From the NCBI RefSeq assembly GCF_963662255.1, contig NC_085072.1:5543001-5607000 (forward strand): DNA of 64,000 bases, written 5' to 3'. A model generated the notes under the pieces. It was not told the DNA's origin. It worked only from the letters and a program-made list of their open reading frames with translations, and did no database searches. Below are positions 52,831-64,000 of the stretch, in pieces. The position numbers and the translations under genes are program-made. The stretch's first letter is position 1; every line of letters starts with the position of its first letter. Source of the stretch: Cinclus cinclus. Taxonomy: Eukaryota; Chordata; Aves; Passeriformes; Cinclidae.

Positions 52831-53175
52831 GGGGCGGTGCCCCGCAGAGCTCGCGTTGCGGCGGCGCCTGAGGGCTCAGAGCGAGGCGGGCTGTGGTGCC
52901 GAGAGGAGCAGAGCGGGGCTGGGGCGGTGTTCCGTGTCCCTCCCCCGGACCCGGCAGTGCGCCTACCGGGCTGGGCTGAAGCCGCTGCGGGGCTGGAGGA
53001 GGAAGCTCGGCTGTATGAAGTGCCTGTCTCACCCTCTCCCTGTTTTCTTGTGCCTTTCCACATCAGGGAATGCAGGGAAGCGCTCCCGGCGGCTGCGGGA
53101 GCCCCGCAGCTCTCTGGGGCTCCCCACGCTGGGCCCGCGCTCCTCTGCCGGGTCTGGAACCCTGCAGGGACTGTC
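52831..53175 (+). other. CpG-rich flank, possible start of a divergent transcript
   Basis: GC-rich DNA on the far side of the CCAAT array continues away from RBM15 and holds plus-strand open frames (52748-53197 and 52774-53310) that resemble no family. Bidirectional promoters often start a noncoding RNA here, and human RBM15 has an antisense neighbour, but splice structure and transcription cannot be shown from sequence. Confidence 0.3.
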
Positions 53176-53400
53176 TCGGGGCCACCAAACCGCTTGAGAT
53201 ATTTTCCATCTAAAGCTTCACGTTACGGTGTTTGTCCTGATACGTTCCTGCTTTCACCAGTGGTCCCAAATTTCCTTGGGGAGCTGGACCTCGGAGGAGG
53301 TTTTCGGTGATGGTGAAAGAGGTTTGGGTTCGGTCTGAGGTGGAGGAGCCTTGGCGGCCTAAGGGTCAGAAAATCCCAGCTCCCGTGGAGCAGGAACGCC

Positions 53401-53553
53401 TCTGATCCCCGTGTGTTGTGAGGATCCCTCTCCAATCCCCGTGTGTTGTGGGGATCCCTCTTCGATCCCCGTGTGTTGTTCAGGATCCCTCTCTGATCCC
53501 CGTGTGGTTTTGGGGATCCCTCTCTGATCCCCGTGTGTTGTGGGGATCCCTCT
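53401..53553. repeat. 30-bp minisatellite upstream of RBM15
   Basis: Five copies of a 30-31 bp unit based on CTGATCCCCGTGTGTTGTGG followed by GGATCCCTCT, starting at about 53401, 53431, 53461, 53492 and 53523. Minus-strand translation gives a repeated DPHNTRGSER motif, an artefact of the tandem unit. Confidence 0.9.
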
Positions 53554-53684
53554 TTCTTCTCCTCTTCTCTGCCTGTGGGAAATGTAGATTGGAAAAAGAA
53601 AGTTTCAAAGGGCGAGAAAGCTGGGGCAGGGCTGGGTCCCACAGCCCTGCTGGAACTGCTGCCCCTGCATCTGACAATCCCATG

Positions 53685-54345
53685 AATCATCCCCCCCCTA
53701 AACCCTCATTTCCCCCAATAAAACTGTAATTTTAACACCCAAACTCCAACTTCACCCTCAACCCTCCAATTTCATAACCGAACCCCAGCTGGATTCTCCC
53801 AATGCCCAGTTTCTCATTCCAAACCCTGATTTTTCCAGCCAAGCCCGAAATTCATCCCTCAAATTTTAATTTCCCTGCCTAAGCTCCGATTTCACACCCC
53901 AACCCTGATATCTTCTCCCCAAACCCTAATATCACCCCCTCCTATTCCATCCTTCAAACCCCAATTTCGTACTCCCAACTGCTCATTTCATCCCCTAAAT
54001 CCTAATTTCATCCCCCATAACCTAATTTCACCCACCAAACCCTCATTTCATTCTCCCAAACCCTAATTCAGACATCCCAATTTTTTCCCCCAAGCATGAA
54101 TTTCACCCTACCAGACCCTGATTTTATGTCCTAAACCCCTATTTTCATCTGCCTGAACATTAATTTCTTGCCAACAAACCCCAATTTGATCCCATCAAAC
54201 CCCAATTTGATCCCATCAAACTCCAGTTTCACCCTCCAAACTCTTAGTTCCACCTTCTAAACCCCAATTTCACCCCACCAAACCCCAGTTTGATCCTCTC
54301 AAACCCAAATTTTACCCTCCTAATTGTTATTTTCACTCCCCAGGG
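53685..54345. repeat. Degenerate A/C-rich tandem tract
   Basis: About 660 bases of irregular units resembling CCCCAAACCCCAATTTCA with a spacing of roughly 15-22 bases. The strand asymmetry is strong: C/A/T on plus, G/T/A on minus. A shorter tract of similar style, built on CCCCCAAATCC, occurs at about 17085-17300. No clean unit, so old or rapidly diverging. Confidence 0.75.
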
Positions 54346-54744
54346 CTAACTGGAGAATTATTATTGTCTGCCATCTAAACACATGGAAATCCAGCAGTTC
54401 CTGAGGAGGAATTCCCTGGAGCTGCACTGGACTGGGAAGGATTCTGTGGAAACCTGTGATGCTCCAGCTCCTCTGGGCTGTGTTTAACAATCCCAGCCCA
54501 AGTGGTTGGAAATCAGGAGAGCAGGAGGCACAGTGTTCCCCCACTGCTTCAGTGCCCTCACATCTCTGTGTCGCCCCATGGAAATCTGATTGCTCCAGGA
54601 TTTAATCCAGCACAGGGAGGATGGAATCGGATTGTTTTAGCAGTGGCCATCAGGTTGTGTCTGTCCCTGCCCTGTCGTCTTCTGGCACAGGGACAGGGGC
54701 TCCTGAAGTCTTGGGAGGGTTTCAGTGGTGGATAAATGGCTGAT

Positions 54745-55705
54745 TGTGAGATCATTCGAGGTTGGAAAAGCCTTCCAAGACCATTGAGTTCAACCTGTGC
54801 CCAATCTCCACTTTGTCCCCTGCCCAGAGCACCGAGCGCCACATCCAGGAATTCCTTGGACGCTTCAGGGATGGGCACTCCAAACCTCCCTGGGCAGCCC
54901 CTGCCAAGGCCTGACCACCCTTCCCATGGAGAAATTCCTCCTCATATCCAACCTGAGCCTCCCCTGGCCCAGCCTGAGGCCGTTCCCTCTCCTCCTGTCC
55001 CTGTTCCCTGGGAGCAGAGCCCGACCCCCCTCACTGCCCCTCCTGTCAGGGAGTTGTGCAGAGCCACAAGGTCCCCCCTGAGCCTCCTTTGCTCCAGGCT
55101 GAGCCCCTTCCCCAGCCCCCTCAGCTCTTCCTGGTGCTCCAGACCCTTCCCCCAGCTCCATTCCCTTCCCTGGACACGCTCCGGCCCCTCAATGTCCTTC
55201 TTGCCATGATGAACCCAAAACTGACCCCAGGGTTGGCTCTGTGGCCTCAGCAGTGCCCAGCACAGAGGGACAATCGCTGTCCTGGGGCTGCTGGGCACTC
55301 TGCTCCTGATCCAAGCCAGGTGCCTTTGGCCTTGTTGTGCCCCAGGCACACCTGGGCTTGTGTCCAGCCTCTGTCACCAACACCCCCAGGTCCTTTTCCA
55401 GCTTTCCAGGCGCTCTGCCCCTGGCCTGGAGTGTTCTGAGGGCCTGTTGTGACCCATGGGCAGGACCTGGCCCTTGGCCTTGTTGACCCTCACACTGTTG
55501 GCCTCAGCCCATGGGTCCAACACGTTCAGATCCCTCTGCAGAACCTTCCTGCCCTCCAGGAGATCCACAGACCCCCTCAACTTGGTGTTGTCTGTGAACT
55601 GAAAAGGGTGCCCTTGATCCCCTTTTCCAGATCACAGATAAAGAGATTAAACAGGACCAGCCCAAATCCTGAGACCTGGGGGAGCTCCAGTAGACACTGG
55701 CTGTG
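54745..55705 (-). mobile_element. Long CR1 LINE 3' portion
   Basis: About 960 bases in one CR1 copy, the longest in the window. It starts GATCATTCGAGGTTGGAAAA and runs through the GATGGGCACTCCAAACCTCC, CTGAGCCTCCTTTGCTCCAG, TGGACACGCTCCGGCCCCTC and GCCCATGGGTCCAACACG blocks. It represents the 3' untranslated region and end of the reverse-transcriptase frame in antisense. No intact ORF2 remains. Confidence 0.85.
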
Positions 55706-55717
55706 AGTGGATGTTGA

Positions 55718-56250
55718 ATCACAGGATCCCAGACTGGCTGGAAAGGACCTTCAAGTTCATCCAGTGCCACCCCCTGCCATGGCCAGGGACACTTTCCACT
55801 ATCCCAGATTGTGGGATCCATCCAACCTGGCCCTGGACACTTCCAGGGATCTGGGGCAGCCACAGCTTCTCTGGGCACCCTGTGCCAGGGCCTTCCCACC
55901 CTCACAAGGAGCAATTCCTTCCCAATATCCCATCTAACCCTGCCCTCTTGCAGTGGGAAGCCATTCCCTCTTATCCTCTCCTCCCAGGCCTTTGTCCCAA
56001 GTCCCTCTCCAGCTCTCCTGGAATCCCTTTAGTCCCTGGAAGGGGCTCTAAGTTCTTCCCAGAGCCTTTTTTTCTCCAGGCTGGGCATTCCCAGCTCTTC
56101 CAGCCTGGCTTACAGAGCTGGAGTGGAGGTGCTCCGGTTCCCTCAACAGCTTCATGGCTTCCTCTGGAGTCACTCCAACAGTTCCACATCCTTCTAATCT
56201 TAGGGCAGCAGAACTGGATGCAGTACAAACCTTGAAGTGACAAGGAATTG
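55718..56250 (-). mobile_element. CR1 LINE 3' end adjoining the longer copy
   Basis: A second CR1 beginning GAATCACAGGATCCCAGACT, directly abutting the previous copy in the same orientation. It has the TGCCATGGCCAGGGACAC, CTGTGCCAGGGCCTTCCC and GTCCCTCTCCAGCTCTCCTG blocks and belongs to a different CR1 subfamily from its neighbour. Confidence 0.85.
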
Positions 56251-56819
56251 TGTTTGGATCATACACCAAGCTTCTGAAACTGAGATTCTTCTGTGGAACA
56301 ACCTGAACTCAGCAGGAATTTCAGAGCCAGAGCCGTGGTGAGTTGGGAGCTGGGTGTGTGTGGATCATCTGAGGGAGACAGCTGCAGCTGGGTGGATGTG
56401 ATCAGGTGAAGTGACACGAAGATGTGTGCGGGAGGAGCCGTGGCTGATCCATGGGTCTGTCACACGGGCTTGTCCCAGCCACAGCTCCTGGCTGGATCCA
56501 GCTGCTTCCCACAGAGACACAGCTGGAGGATAAAGCTGAAGGATAAAGCTCAGGCATTATGGTTTCCCTCTGGAGAAGTTATTCTGTCAAGATGGTATTG
56601 TTTTACAGCAATACCTCCCTTCCAGAGCTGCTAGAAAGGGTTTTGGAGGCTGGGTTGGAGTTGTCTGAGGAATGACATCCAGCAGCCAGCATGTTTTAGG
56701 GAGCAGAATATCCCGGTGTACAATAAGAAAGCATCACTGCAGTCTGGATCAGATACCCCCACATCCCATGCAGAGATCCCTTCCCTCCAGCTCCTCTCCT
56801 GCATCTCTGATTGAGTCTA

Positions 56820-56925
56820 CAGGATTATGGAACCCCATGTTTGGGTTGGGGAGACCTTAAAGCTCATCTCCTTCCACCCCCTGCCATGGGCAGGGGCACC
56901 TTCCAGAGCCCAGGTTCCTCAGAGG
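56820..56925 (-). mobile_element. Short CR1 remnant
   Basis: AGGATTATGGAACCCCATG, GGTTGGGGAGACCTTAAAGC and CCATGGGCAGGGGCACC: about 100 bases of the CR1 3' end. Confidence 0.7.
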
Positions 56926-59900
56926 AGCTGAGGAATCACTCAATGAGGTGAGAGAAAAGTATGCAGAAAACCATAATCTGCCATATTTCAGCCTCATCTG
57001 AATTTTTTTCATTATATCTGGTAAAACCTGGCACAGCTCCATGGCTGGAGAAGACATGCATCGCTTTAACAACAAGAGATAGAGACTTCTGTCTCCAAGG
57101 TCCTCTCCTTTTCCCAATGGTGCCTGGGGTTGGGATTAAAATTCCTCAGCAGATGAGTCACAGGGTAAAAGACACCTTGGGGTAGAGCACTGGGCCACAT
57201 CACCACAGGAACGGGCCCTCCTGATAGACATTTAATCAGATTTCACTCCTCCTGACCCAATCCTTCCAAGGGGAGACTACTTCTGGATTTTTCCACCTCT
57301 GCATCAGCTGCTGGTGATGTGGATCTCTGTGGAAATGTATGGATCTCTGCTGGGCAGTGCTGGTGTGTTTTGGAGCAGTTTTGGCGCTGGGAAAAGGCAG
57401 CACAGCACCAGGAAGGAGGTCTGGAGAGGATCACATTTGTCAGGCCATGAAGAATGATCTGGCACAAGCAGGAATCTTCCCCTGGGCCCAGGCTGGAGAA
57501 GGAGCGCTGTGCTCTGCTCTGCCTGTGCTTAGATAAAAGTGTATGAATAATTCAGGTGCCAGATGGCCCTTGAGCCCCTGGCCTAAATCTAAACATCTAA
57601 TTACAGCTGGTGTCCCTGGGACTTGGGCATCCAGGTCCCTCTGCAGAGTTGGGCTCATCTCGCTGGGTACTTGGGTGTTGCAGAACCACAGAAATTGGCT
57701 GTTTCCTGCAAAACCAACCAACCCCAAAACATTATCTTGGGGTTTAACTGTGTGTTTTCCTTTCCAAGCCCAGCTGGAGCAGATCACAGAGGAGTAGGTG
57801 GGTCTGATGGAGGAGGAGATGCGGTGGGCTCCTTGGATGGATCCCAGAGCTCTCACTCCAATCCTACTGATCAGGCTCGCGAGCACCTCTGCTGGGGAGG
57901 CATTTGCCTGTTTGCAGTTTTGCATTCAGACGAGCTGCCGAGATACGCTCCTATCCCAGCTGGCTGTTGGAGTCATGGAAATCCATTAGCTCCACTTAGG
58001 CGAGGCCACAAGAGCCCTCCCGGGAGCGGAGCTGCCACGATCTCCGACCCGGAGCGAGGCGAAGCTTTCCCTGGAACGGCGGCTGCGATCCCCGCAGTGG
58101 CTCGGACCTCGCCTTGGCCAGCAGAAAAGAAACTGGAGAACATCCCCGCTGCGGGATGCCGGGGAGGTTTGGCAGCGAGCAGCGAGGCGGCACCTCGAGG
58201 AAAGACGGGAGGGAGCCGATTTCTCCCCGCAGCCGCGAAGCGCTGCCCGGCGCTCCTGGCCGGCGGCGTGGGACGGACGCAGCTCCAGGATTCCTCACCC
58301 TTGCCTGCGCCGCTGCCGGGCTAAACCGCTGCTGAAGCCAAGCTCGCGTTGCCATGAACTCTGCTCAGCATCGTCCCCGAGGGCTTTAGGGACAGTTCTG
58401 TGTCCCCAAGCCGTGACTTCTGCGGAGCATCCTCAGCACCAGCAACCCCAGACACCCCGCGGCTCCCCAGCCTCGTGTCCCCCGGGATGCCGGGGCTGTG
58501 CCCGCAGAGCAGGGCAGGGAGAGCAGAGTAGGGAAGAGCAGGGCAGGCAGCCCCTGCCCGTCCCGCTGCCGGCAGAGGGCAACGACAGCCCGTGGATTAC
58601 CGGGTCTGATCCGGCCCCGCAGCCGCAGCCCAGCCCGAGACCCTCTGCCCTGGCTCCTCACCCTCCTCCGCTCCCTTTTCTTCACCATTTCATCTCTTTT
58701 CCTCCGCTGCGTGGGGAGGGCTCGAGTTTAATAAGTAATGAAGGAATTTATGGAGCCATTAGCACGGTAATTGTTCGCTTTCCACCTAATATTCAGAGAT
58801 TAATGGAGAGGGAAGAATAAACCCCCAAAGTACAGGGAGAATTAAGGCAGGATCAGGGATTGCATTGCGGGGCCACATCCTTCTCAAAAGCCCTGTGTCC
58901 TGAGGAGACCTGGTGCACGGACGTGAACCCAGAATTCCAGAGCTTTGGGTATCCAGGGACCCCCCCTGCTCTTGGTCGCGTTTCCCTCCCAGGGTCTTGC
59001 TAAGAATGGTCCCTCACAGGGCAGTCATATCTGCACAGGATGGAGCCACCTGATTTTTGGTGCCCAGCCCCAGTCCCTCGTGGCCGGGCCCTGCGGCTCC
59101 TCCTGCAGGGATGCAGCCCGAGGAAGCCAAGCGGAGCCCTGGGAAGCTGCGCACATCCACGGGCTTCAGGTGCTTTGGCTCCGCTCTGTCTCCGGTCCAT
59201 CTGCCCCCTGCAAGCTGCTGCCTTTGCCTTCCAAGCGCTACCTGTGCTCAGAGGAGCCCAAATTTACATCCTGCTCTCTCACAGACCCTTCCACCGAGAG
59301 GCGGGGATCTGGTCCATCACCACGCCGTGCCTCGGTTCCTCCCCGTGCCCCGGAGGAGGAGCAGCAGGGCTCGGCCCATCTGTGCTCCCGCAGCCATCCC
59401 GGCAGGCAGGCGCCTTTAAACGCTGGAGCCTCCGCTGGAGCCATTTCCATGTCACCGCAGGTTGGTGACACGGCCAGGAACGACGGACGGACGGGCTGGG
59501 GCTTGCTGGGCAGACACCAAACAGGTGGCGGCTCTGGAGGGGGGACAACACATAACCACAAGTGCCCAAAACGACCCGAACCCCAGAGACTTCATCCCGG
59601 CCAGGGCTCTTGGCTGCCTTTGGCAAAGGATTCTCCTTGGATAGGGAGAGGGAGGGAAAATGGGGGAGACCCCCCCCAGCCCTGCTCTGAGCTATAACGT
59701 CACTGCTGCGTGTGACGTGTTTGCAGGACAAGTGGCACTTGCTCCGGGAGGGAGAGGCAGCGCTAAGGATGCTCTGAGGAGCCAGACAGTGAGACCAGCA
59801 CCGAGACCTGCGCCCTTCCCTGTGTCCCAGCGGGGAGGAACAAGGACACAGCCTGCGGCAAAAGACATTTTCCAACCATTTGCACAAGCAGCCGGGAAGG

Positions 59901-62900
59901 GAGGCGCTGGGCAGGAGCCTGCGGAGCGCCCGGCGCTCACAGAGACGAAGGAGACGGCCCCAGGGACAGCTCCATGTGCCAGCCAGCTCCAGGCACCTCA
60001 CACCTCTCTTCCACACCTCTAAGGATCATCCCCATCTTCCTTCGTCTTCAAGGTGGTGTGTGTCACGTCTGGCAGCTCTTCCCTGTGACAGGCTCCAGCC
60101 GCGGGGGGAGCGGAGTGTGCCGTGCCAGGCAGCACGTCCTCCCCTCTCACCGTCCCTGTCCCTTCGGGGCCTTGCCTGCAGCCCTGGAGGAGAGCAGACC
60201 AAATCTTCCTGACATCTTCCTTCCTCTCCAACACCTTCCCAAGTGCAAAAAGTGGTGTGCTGAGTTAATTCACCCCAGGGCACAGGTGAGAGCCCACAGA
60301 AGGTGCCTGGGACCCCTCAGCTCTGAGGACAAATGCTCACCACAAACTGCAGGATTTTTCCTACTTACCTGCCCTTCCCATCCCCAGCAATGCACAGGCA
60401 GCCCAAAACTGGTTTCTCATCCCATTTACCTACAGAAAATTTTCCACCTCCTGCTAAGTAGCTCTGGTGCCTCAGTTTCCCCACACTGGGGGGGGTTCAG
60501 GGAGCAGTTTTTCCATACGTAGGAGTGGGCAATGCCCTCACCACGCCCCCAACACATCCCATCTCAGGTGCTCCAGCATGGATTCATCACGTCTTTATGT
60601 CACCAGGAGAAGGGAAAAATGGCAATTAAAATAAATCAGAGGCTGGCAGCTCCATTTGTCATCTTGAGGGGAACAGTTCCAGCCTGGATGGGGAGGGAAC
60701 TCAGGCAGGAGACAATCAATAAGGCCGTAGGTCTGTAAGGAGACACCCACCAACCTTCATCAGGGCCCAAAGTCAAAACCTCGCCTGACTTTGCCATTGG
60801 AGCAGTGCTGGACCTGGGGAAGAAATGTGCAAGTTCAATTCCCTCAAGATCTTGTGTTTCCAAGCCAACAGCCCTGGGCAAGGCTGTGCTGCTCAAGGAG
60901 ACCCTTCTCCAGGTGTAAGGGGATCCTCCACCCTATGGAGGAGCCGTAAATAATTTATGGTGTTGGCTGGTGGCACAGCTCCTGGGCAGACCTGAGGCTG
61001 CTCTTCAGAGGGGATTTTAGCCCAGGATGCTCCAAGGAACAAGGGAATCTTCTCATTTCCAGAGGACTGGGAGCTGGGAAATGCTTTGGGATCTCAATCC
61101 CAAGTGATGCACAGAGCACAGTGTCACTTTGGGCCATGCGGGTGATTCACACCCACCAAGTTTCATCCCTGTGGTGGTTCCATGCTCTTCATCCCATGGG
61201 ACCATACCTGCCACTTGTGTCTCCCCATGGACATTGCATTATGGATTTCATTCCATGCTTTTCCATCTCTTTAGGTGGTCCAGCAGCCGTTCACTTCCAA
61301 AAGGGCTGGGCTCATTCCAGCACCTCCTCAGCCTCCATGGGGACAAGGACCCAAGGCAGGCTGTCCTCCAGGCAGAGGCACCAGGAATGGTTGCTCCCAA
61401 AGGAGAGCCATGAAGGACAGGGTGGTGTCCCCACTAACCTGCCACAGGCAGGCAGCTGGAACACACAGAGTCTCCACAGTTTGGGTGCCAGTCCTACCCC
61501 ACCAACAGGACACCTGCTGGGAGATCCTGATGGAAAAGGATCTGGTTTTTGAGGCCCTAAGGGCTCAACATGTGGCTTTATGCAGTGTGAGGGCACTTCA
61601 CAGGCACGGGAGCAGCTCTGCAGCCTCCTCCTGCCCCAGGATCTCCCTCATCTCCATCCCATCTCCATTCCTCCTCCCCCTCGAAGCCGTGATAAATCCT
61701 GTGGGTCTTTATCAAAAGCCACACTGTACATTCGGTGCCTGGAGCTCCTTCAGCCATGGACTATGAATTCTTGCTAAATATATATTTAAGGCAGTCGTGG
61801 GGATATTTTTAAATGACCCCTGAAGCTATTTCTGCTTAATTTCCCTCACTTTTTCTCCGTGTCTCTCCCTGATCTTCTCCTCTGGAGAGGATGAGAGCTC
61901 ATTTTCATCTCTCCTGTCTGGGAGATGGGGTGCCTGACTGGCTGAGGACAAAAAACAGCCCAAAAAAGAGCAGACAGAGGTGAGCAAGAATAGCAACAGG
62001 GCTGGCCCAGGGCAGAGCGCAGCAGGGTCCGGCCCCCCTCCCGCTTCAGGGTGCTGCTAATCACCAGTCAAGAGCACCAGGGTGGAATATTCCCCTCTGC
62101 AGCCTCACCCAGGCACCAAACAGGGCTTTCAGAACCTCTGTAATCTTAAATTGGATTAAACCTACATGGTCAGGATGAGATCTTCTCCTGATCCTGTTGC
62201 TTGGGACCAGCCCCTGCTCAAAGGCAAAGACACATCCCAGTCTGCCGTGAGAAAACAGCGGGTCCAACCATAGCCCCAAACCCAATTTATTTTCCACCTT
62301 GAGCCAAGCTGTTTCTCTGCTTTACATCTCAATTTTCTCATCTGACACCTGTGGAAAATCACCCGTTCCTGTAGCTAATAAGCCCCGCAGATGGAAGAGG
62401 TTATTTTCGCAGGCAGCCCTCAGGGGAAGGGCAGTGTGTGTGTGTGTGTGTTTGTGTGTGTGTTTATGCACACATGGGTTAGTGCACTAAAACACTGCCA
62501 GGGGAGAAATACAAACCAGTGCAAAACCCCAGGCTGGTGCTGAGGAGAAACCAGTTCATTGGTTTAACTCTTTCATCTCCACGCAGTCTCCTGCCCCCGC
62601 TGATGTCCTTGAGAAGCCTTCTCTGGAGCCATTGGCTCATTCATCTTCCCCGCAGGTGTGATTTGCCCTTCCAGCTCTGCCCTCACCCTTCCCATCCATT
62701 CTTTTCACAGGTGATTAACTCCCAGTCCCGAGTTTCATCTGCCACAGCAGCCTCCCCCTGGTGCTGTCCCGTTGGGTTTGGGCATTTCTCAGGTGTCTGT
62801 GGGGATTTTGTCTGGCTCCTTCAGATGGGCTGAGTGGGAAGAAGCAGAACTGTGTGCTGGCTTCCAGCAGGAAAGGGGCAATCTCCTTTGCTCCTGGCTT

Positions 62901-64000
62901 CTTCTCCGTGGCTTTCTATCTCTACCTTCTCCCACATTTCCTTACCTCCAGCTCACCTTCAGCCTTTTTTTTTGGCACAACCCCAGCTGCTCAGGCATCT
63001 CCAAGCCTTGTGAAGTGTTGACTCAACAGGATCCCACAGAAAACGAAGACAGGAGCACATCATAAACCAGAAAATGGGGATCCCATTGAGGGAATAGATC
63101 GCTGACGGGGCTCTGCCTCCCAGGGAGCTCCCCCAGCCCCTCTGCCCATGGCAGGATTTTAGCCTGCACCTGCACCATGGTGGATGAGCAGCCCCAAGGC
63201 TTCACTGGTGAGATACATGCACTGGAGTCCAGCCTGGATTTCCATTAAAGCTCTTCCAAACTGTCCCACGGGCAGATGGAGTAGCACAGGTAGAGGAGCA
63301 AATCCCAGGGCCTGAAGATACTCAGAGCTTCTATTTTTCTTCATATATCCCCAAAATGCTTTAAGAGACCCTGAGTGCTCTTTTTTTTGGTGCAAAATGA
63401 CCCTGAAGTAGAGGCTGCCAACAATCAGGTTCTAACCACAGTAACCACCACTGACACACAGAGCATTCCCAGCAGCCCAAACTGGGTGAACTGGTGCAGC
63501 CCCTTCCTTCCTGGGCTCTGCCTGCGTGCTCAGCATTTGGCACTGAGGTAGTTTCTCACACCTCAGTCAAATGCAGGCTGGGGCTGCTCTGGGGTTGTTG
63601 GAAAAAATCTCCTCAAATCCTGGTTTGGGATGTGGGACAGGAGAACTGAGGATGGGAAACTGTGGCTCACTGTAAAACTTCTCAGCTGGGGTCCTTTGAA
63701 AGTCCTGTTGCACATTCAGTCCTGGAGATTCTCTATCAACTCCTGCATCTTTATTTCAGCACAAATCAGCCTGGGATGGATCCAGGATCCTGGTCTGTCA
63801 GGAGCTCGGCAGCATCCATGAGCTTCAGGCTGACCAGTGGAGGTACAGATGGGGTGAGATGCTCTGAAATGCTCCTCAGAGGGGGAGCCTGACTCCAGGA
63901 GACACCCAGGACATGGAGAGAAGACTCTACAGCTTCAGAAAATATTTGATCAGGTGAATGTCAAGTGCCACAACCTGGACTGTGGATCTAACCCCTTCTT
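56926..64000. other. Terminal intergenic 7 kb, no gene recognised
   Basis: No open frame with family resemblance was found on either strand, and no potassium-channel (KCNC4) exon, expected near here from human gene order, was recognised. Contents: a CpG-enriched stretch at about 57,980-58,720, two AT-rich islands that resemble conserved noncoding elements (about 58,725-58,820 and 61,755-61,850), and a TG microsatellite at about 62,435-62,465. Confidence 0.5.
62434..62465. repeat. TG dinucleotide microsatellite
   Basis: GTGTGTGTGTGTGTGT interrupted by TTTGTGTGTGTG. A short simple repeat, about 30 bases. Confidence 0.9.

Noticed and set aside
57623..58324. 233-codon plus-strand open frame in the CpG-enriched stretch
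   Set aside because: Low-complexity Pro/Gly/Ala-rich translation without family resemblance; kept only as a CpG observation.
56926..64000. Possible KCNC4 exons expected from human gene order
   Set aside because: No potassium-channel pore or S4 motif was found in either strand's translations; the gene probably lies beyond the window.

Overview
The window is vertebrate nuclear DNA, almost certainly from a bird. Multi-exon genes have canonical GT-AG splice sites, intergenic and intronic DNA is studded with CR1-type LINE 3' ends, and the gene order matches the neighbourhood known in human 1p13.3 (chymosin locus, LAMTOR5, SLC16A4, RBM15). The species cannot be fixed from the sequence. No bacterial, organellar, tRNA, rRNA or CRISPR features were seen.

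Layout: (1) 2,384-7,088, minus strand: a complete nine-exon aspartic protease gene of 383 codons, the chymosin/embryonic-pepsinogen type (CYM), with TATA box and poly(A) signal. (2) About 9,077-13,860: a 4.8 kb minisatellite of 18-23 bp units, G-rich on the minus strand, with a higher-order organisation of 1.6-1.8 kb. It creates giant but spurious open frames. (3) 18,330-20,379, plus strand: LAMTOR5, four coding exons and 91 codons, with a CpG-rich promoter carrying a GTCACGTG element. (4) About 22,545-34,687, plus strand: SLC16A4 (MCT5), eight recognised coding exons. Seven are clean; the first lacks a visible in-frame ATG, and its splice donor lies in a 20-bp triplication. Intron 5 holds an AT-rich block ending in a hexamer microsatellite. 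(5) 34.9-49.2 kb: intergenic DNA and probable RBM15 3' sequence with no recognised gene. (6) 49,246-52,065, minus strand: RBM15 in one long coding exon (939 codons) with three RRMs and a SPOC domain. It is preceded by a GC-rich promoter with 14 CCAAT boxes, all in the same orientation. (7) 53.4-64 kb: minisatellites, a degenerate A/C-rich tract, several CR1 copies, a CpG-rich stretch without a gene and two possible conserved noncoding elements.

The genes are not a functional unit. CYM is a tissue-restricted secreted digestive protease. LAMTOR5 is a lysosomal mTORC1 scaffold subunit, SLC16A4 an orphan monocarboxylate-transporter-like protein, and RBM15 a nuclear RNA-binding adaptor. The most notable observations are the RBM15 CCAAT array, the higher-order G-rich minisatellite, the odd 5' end of SLC16A4, and the CLEAR-like element in front of LAMTOR5.
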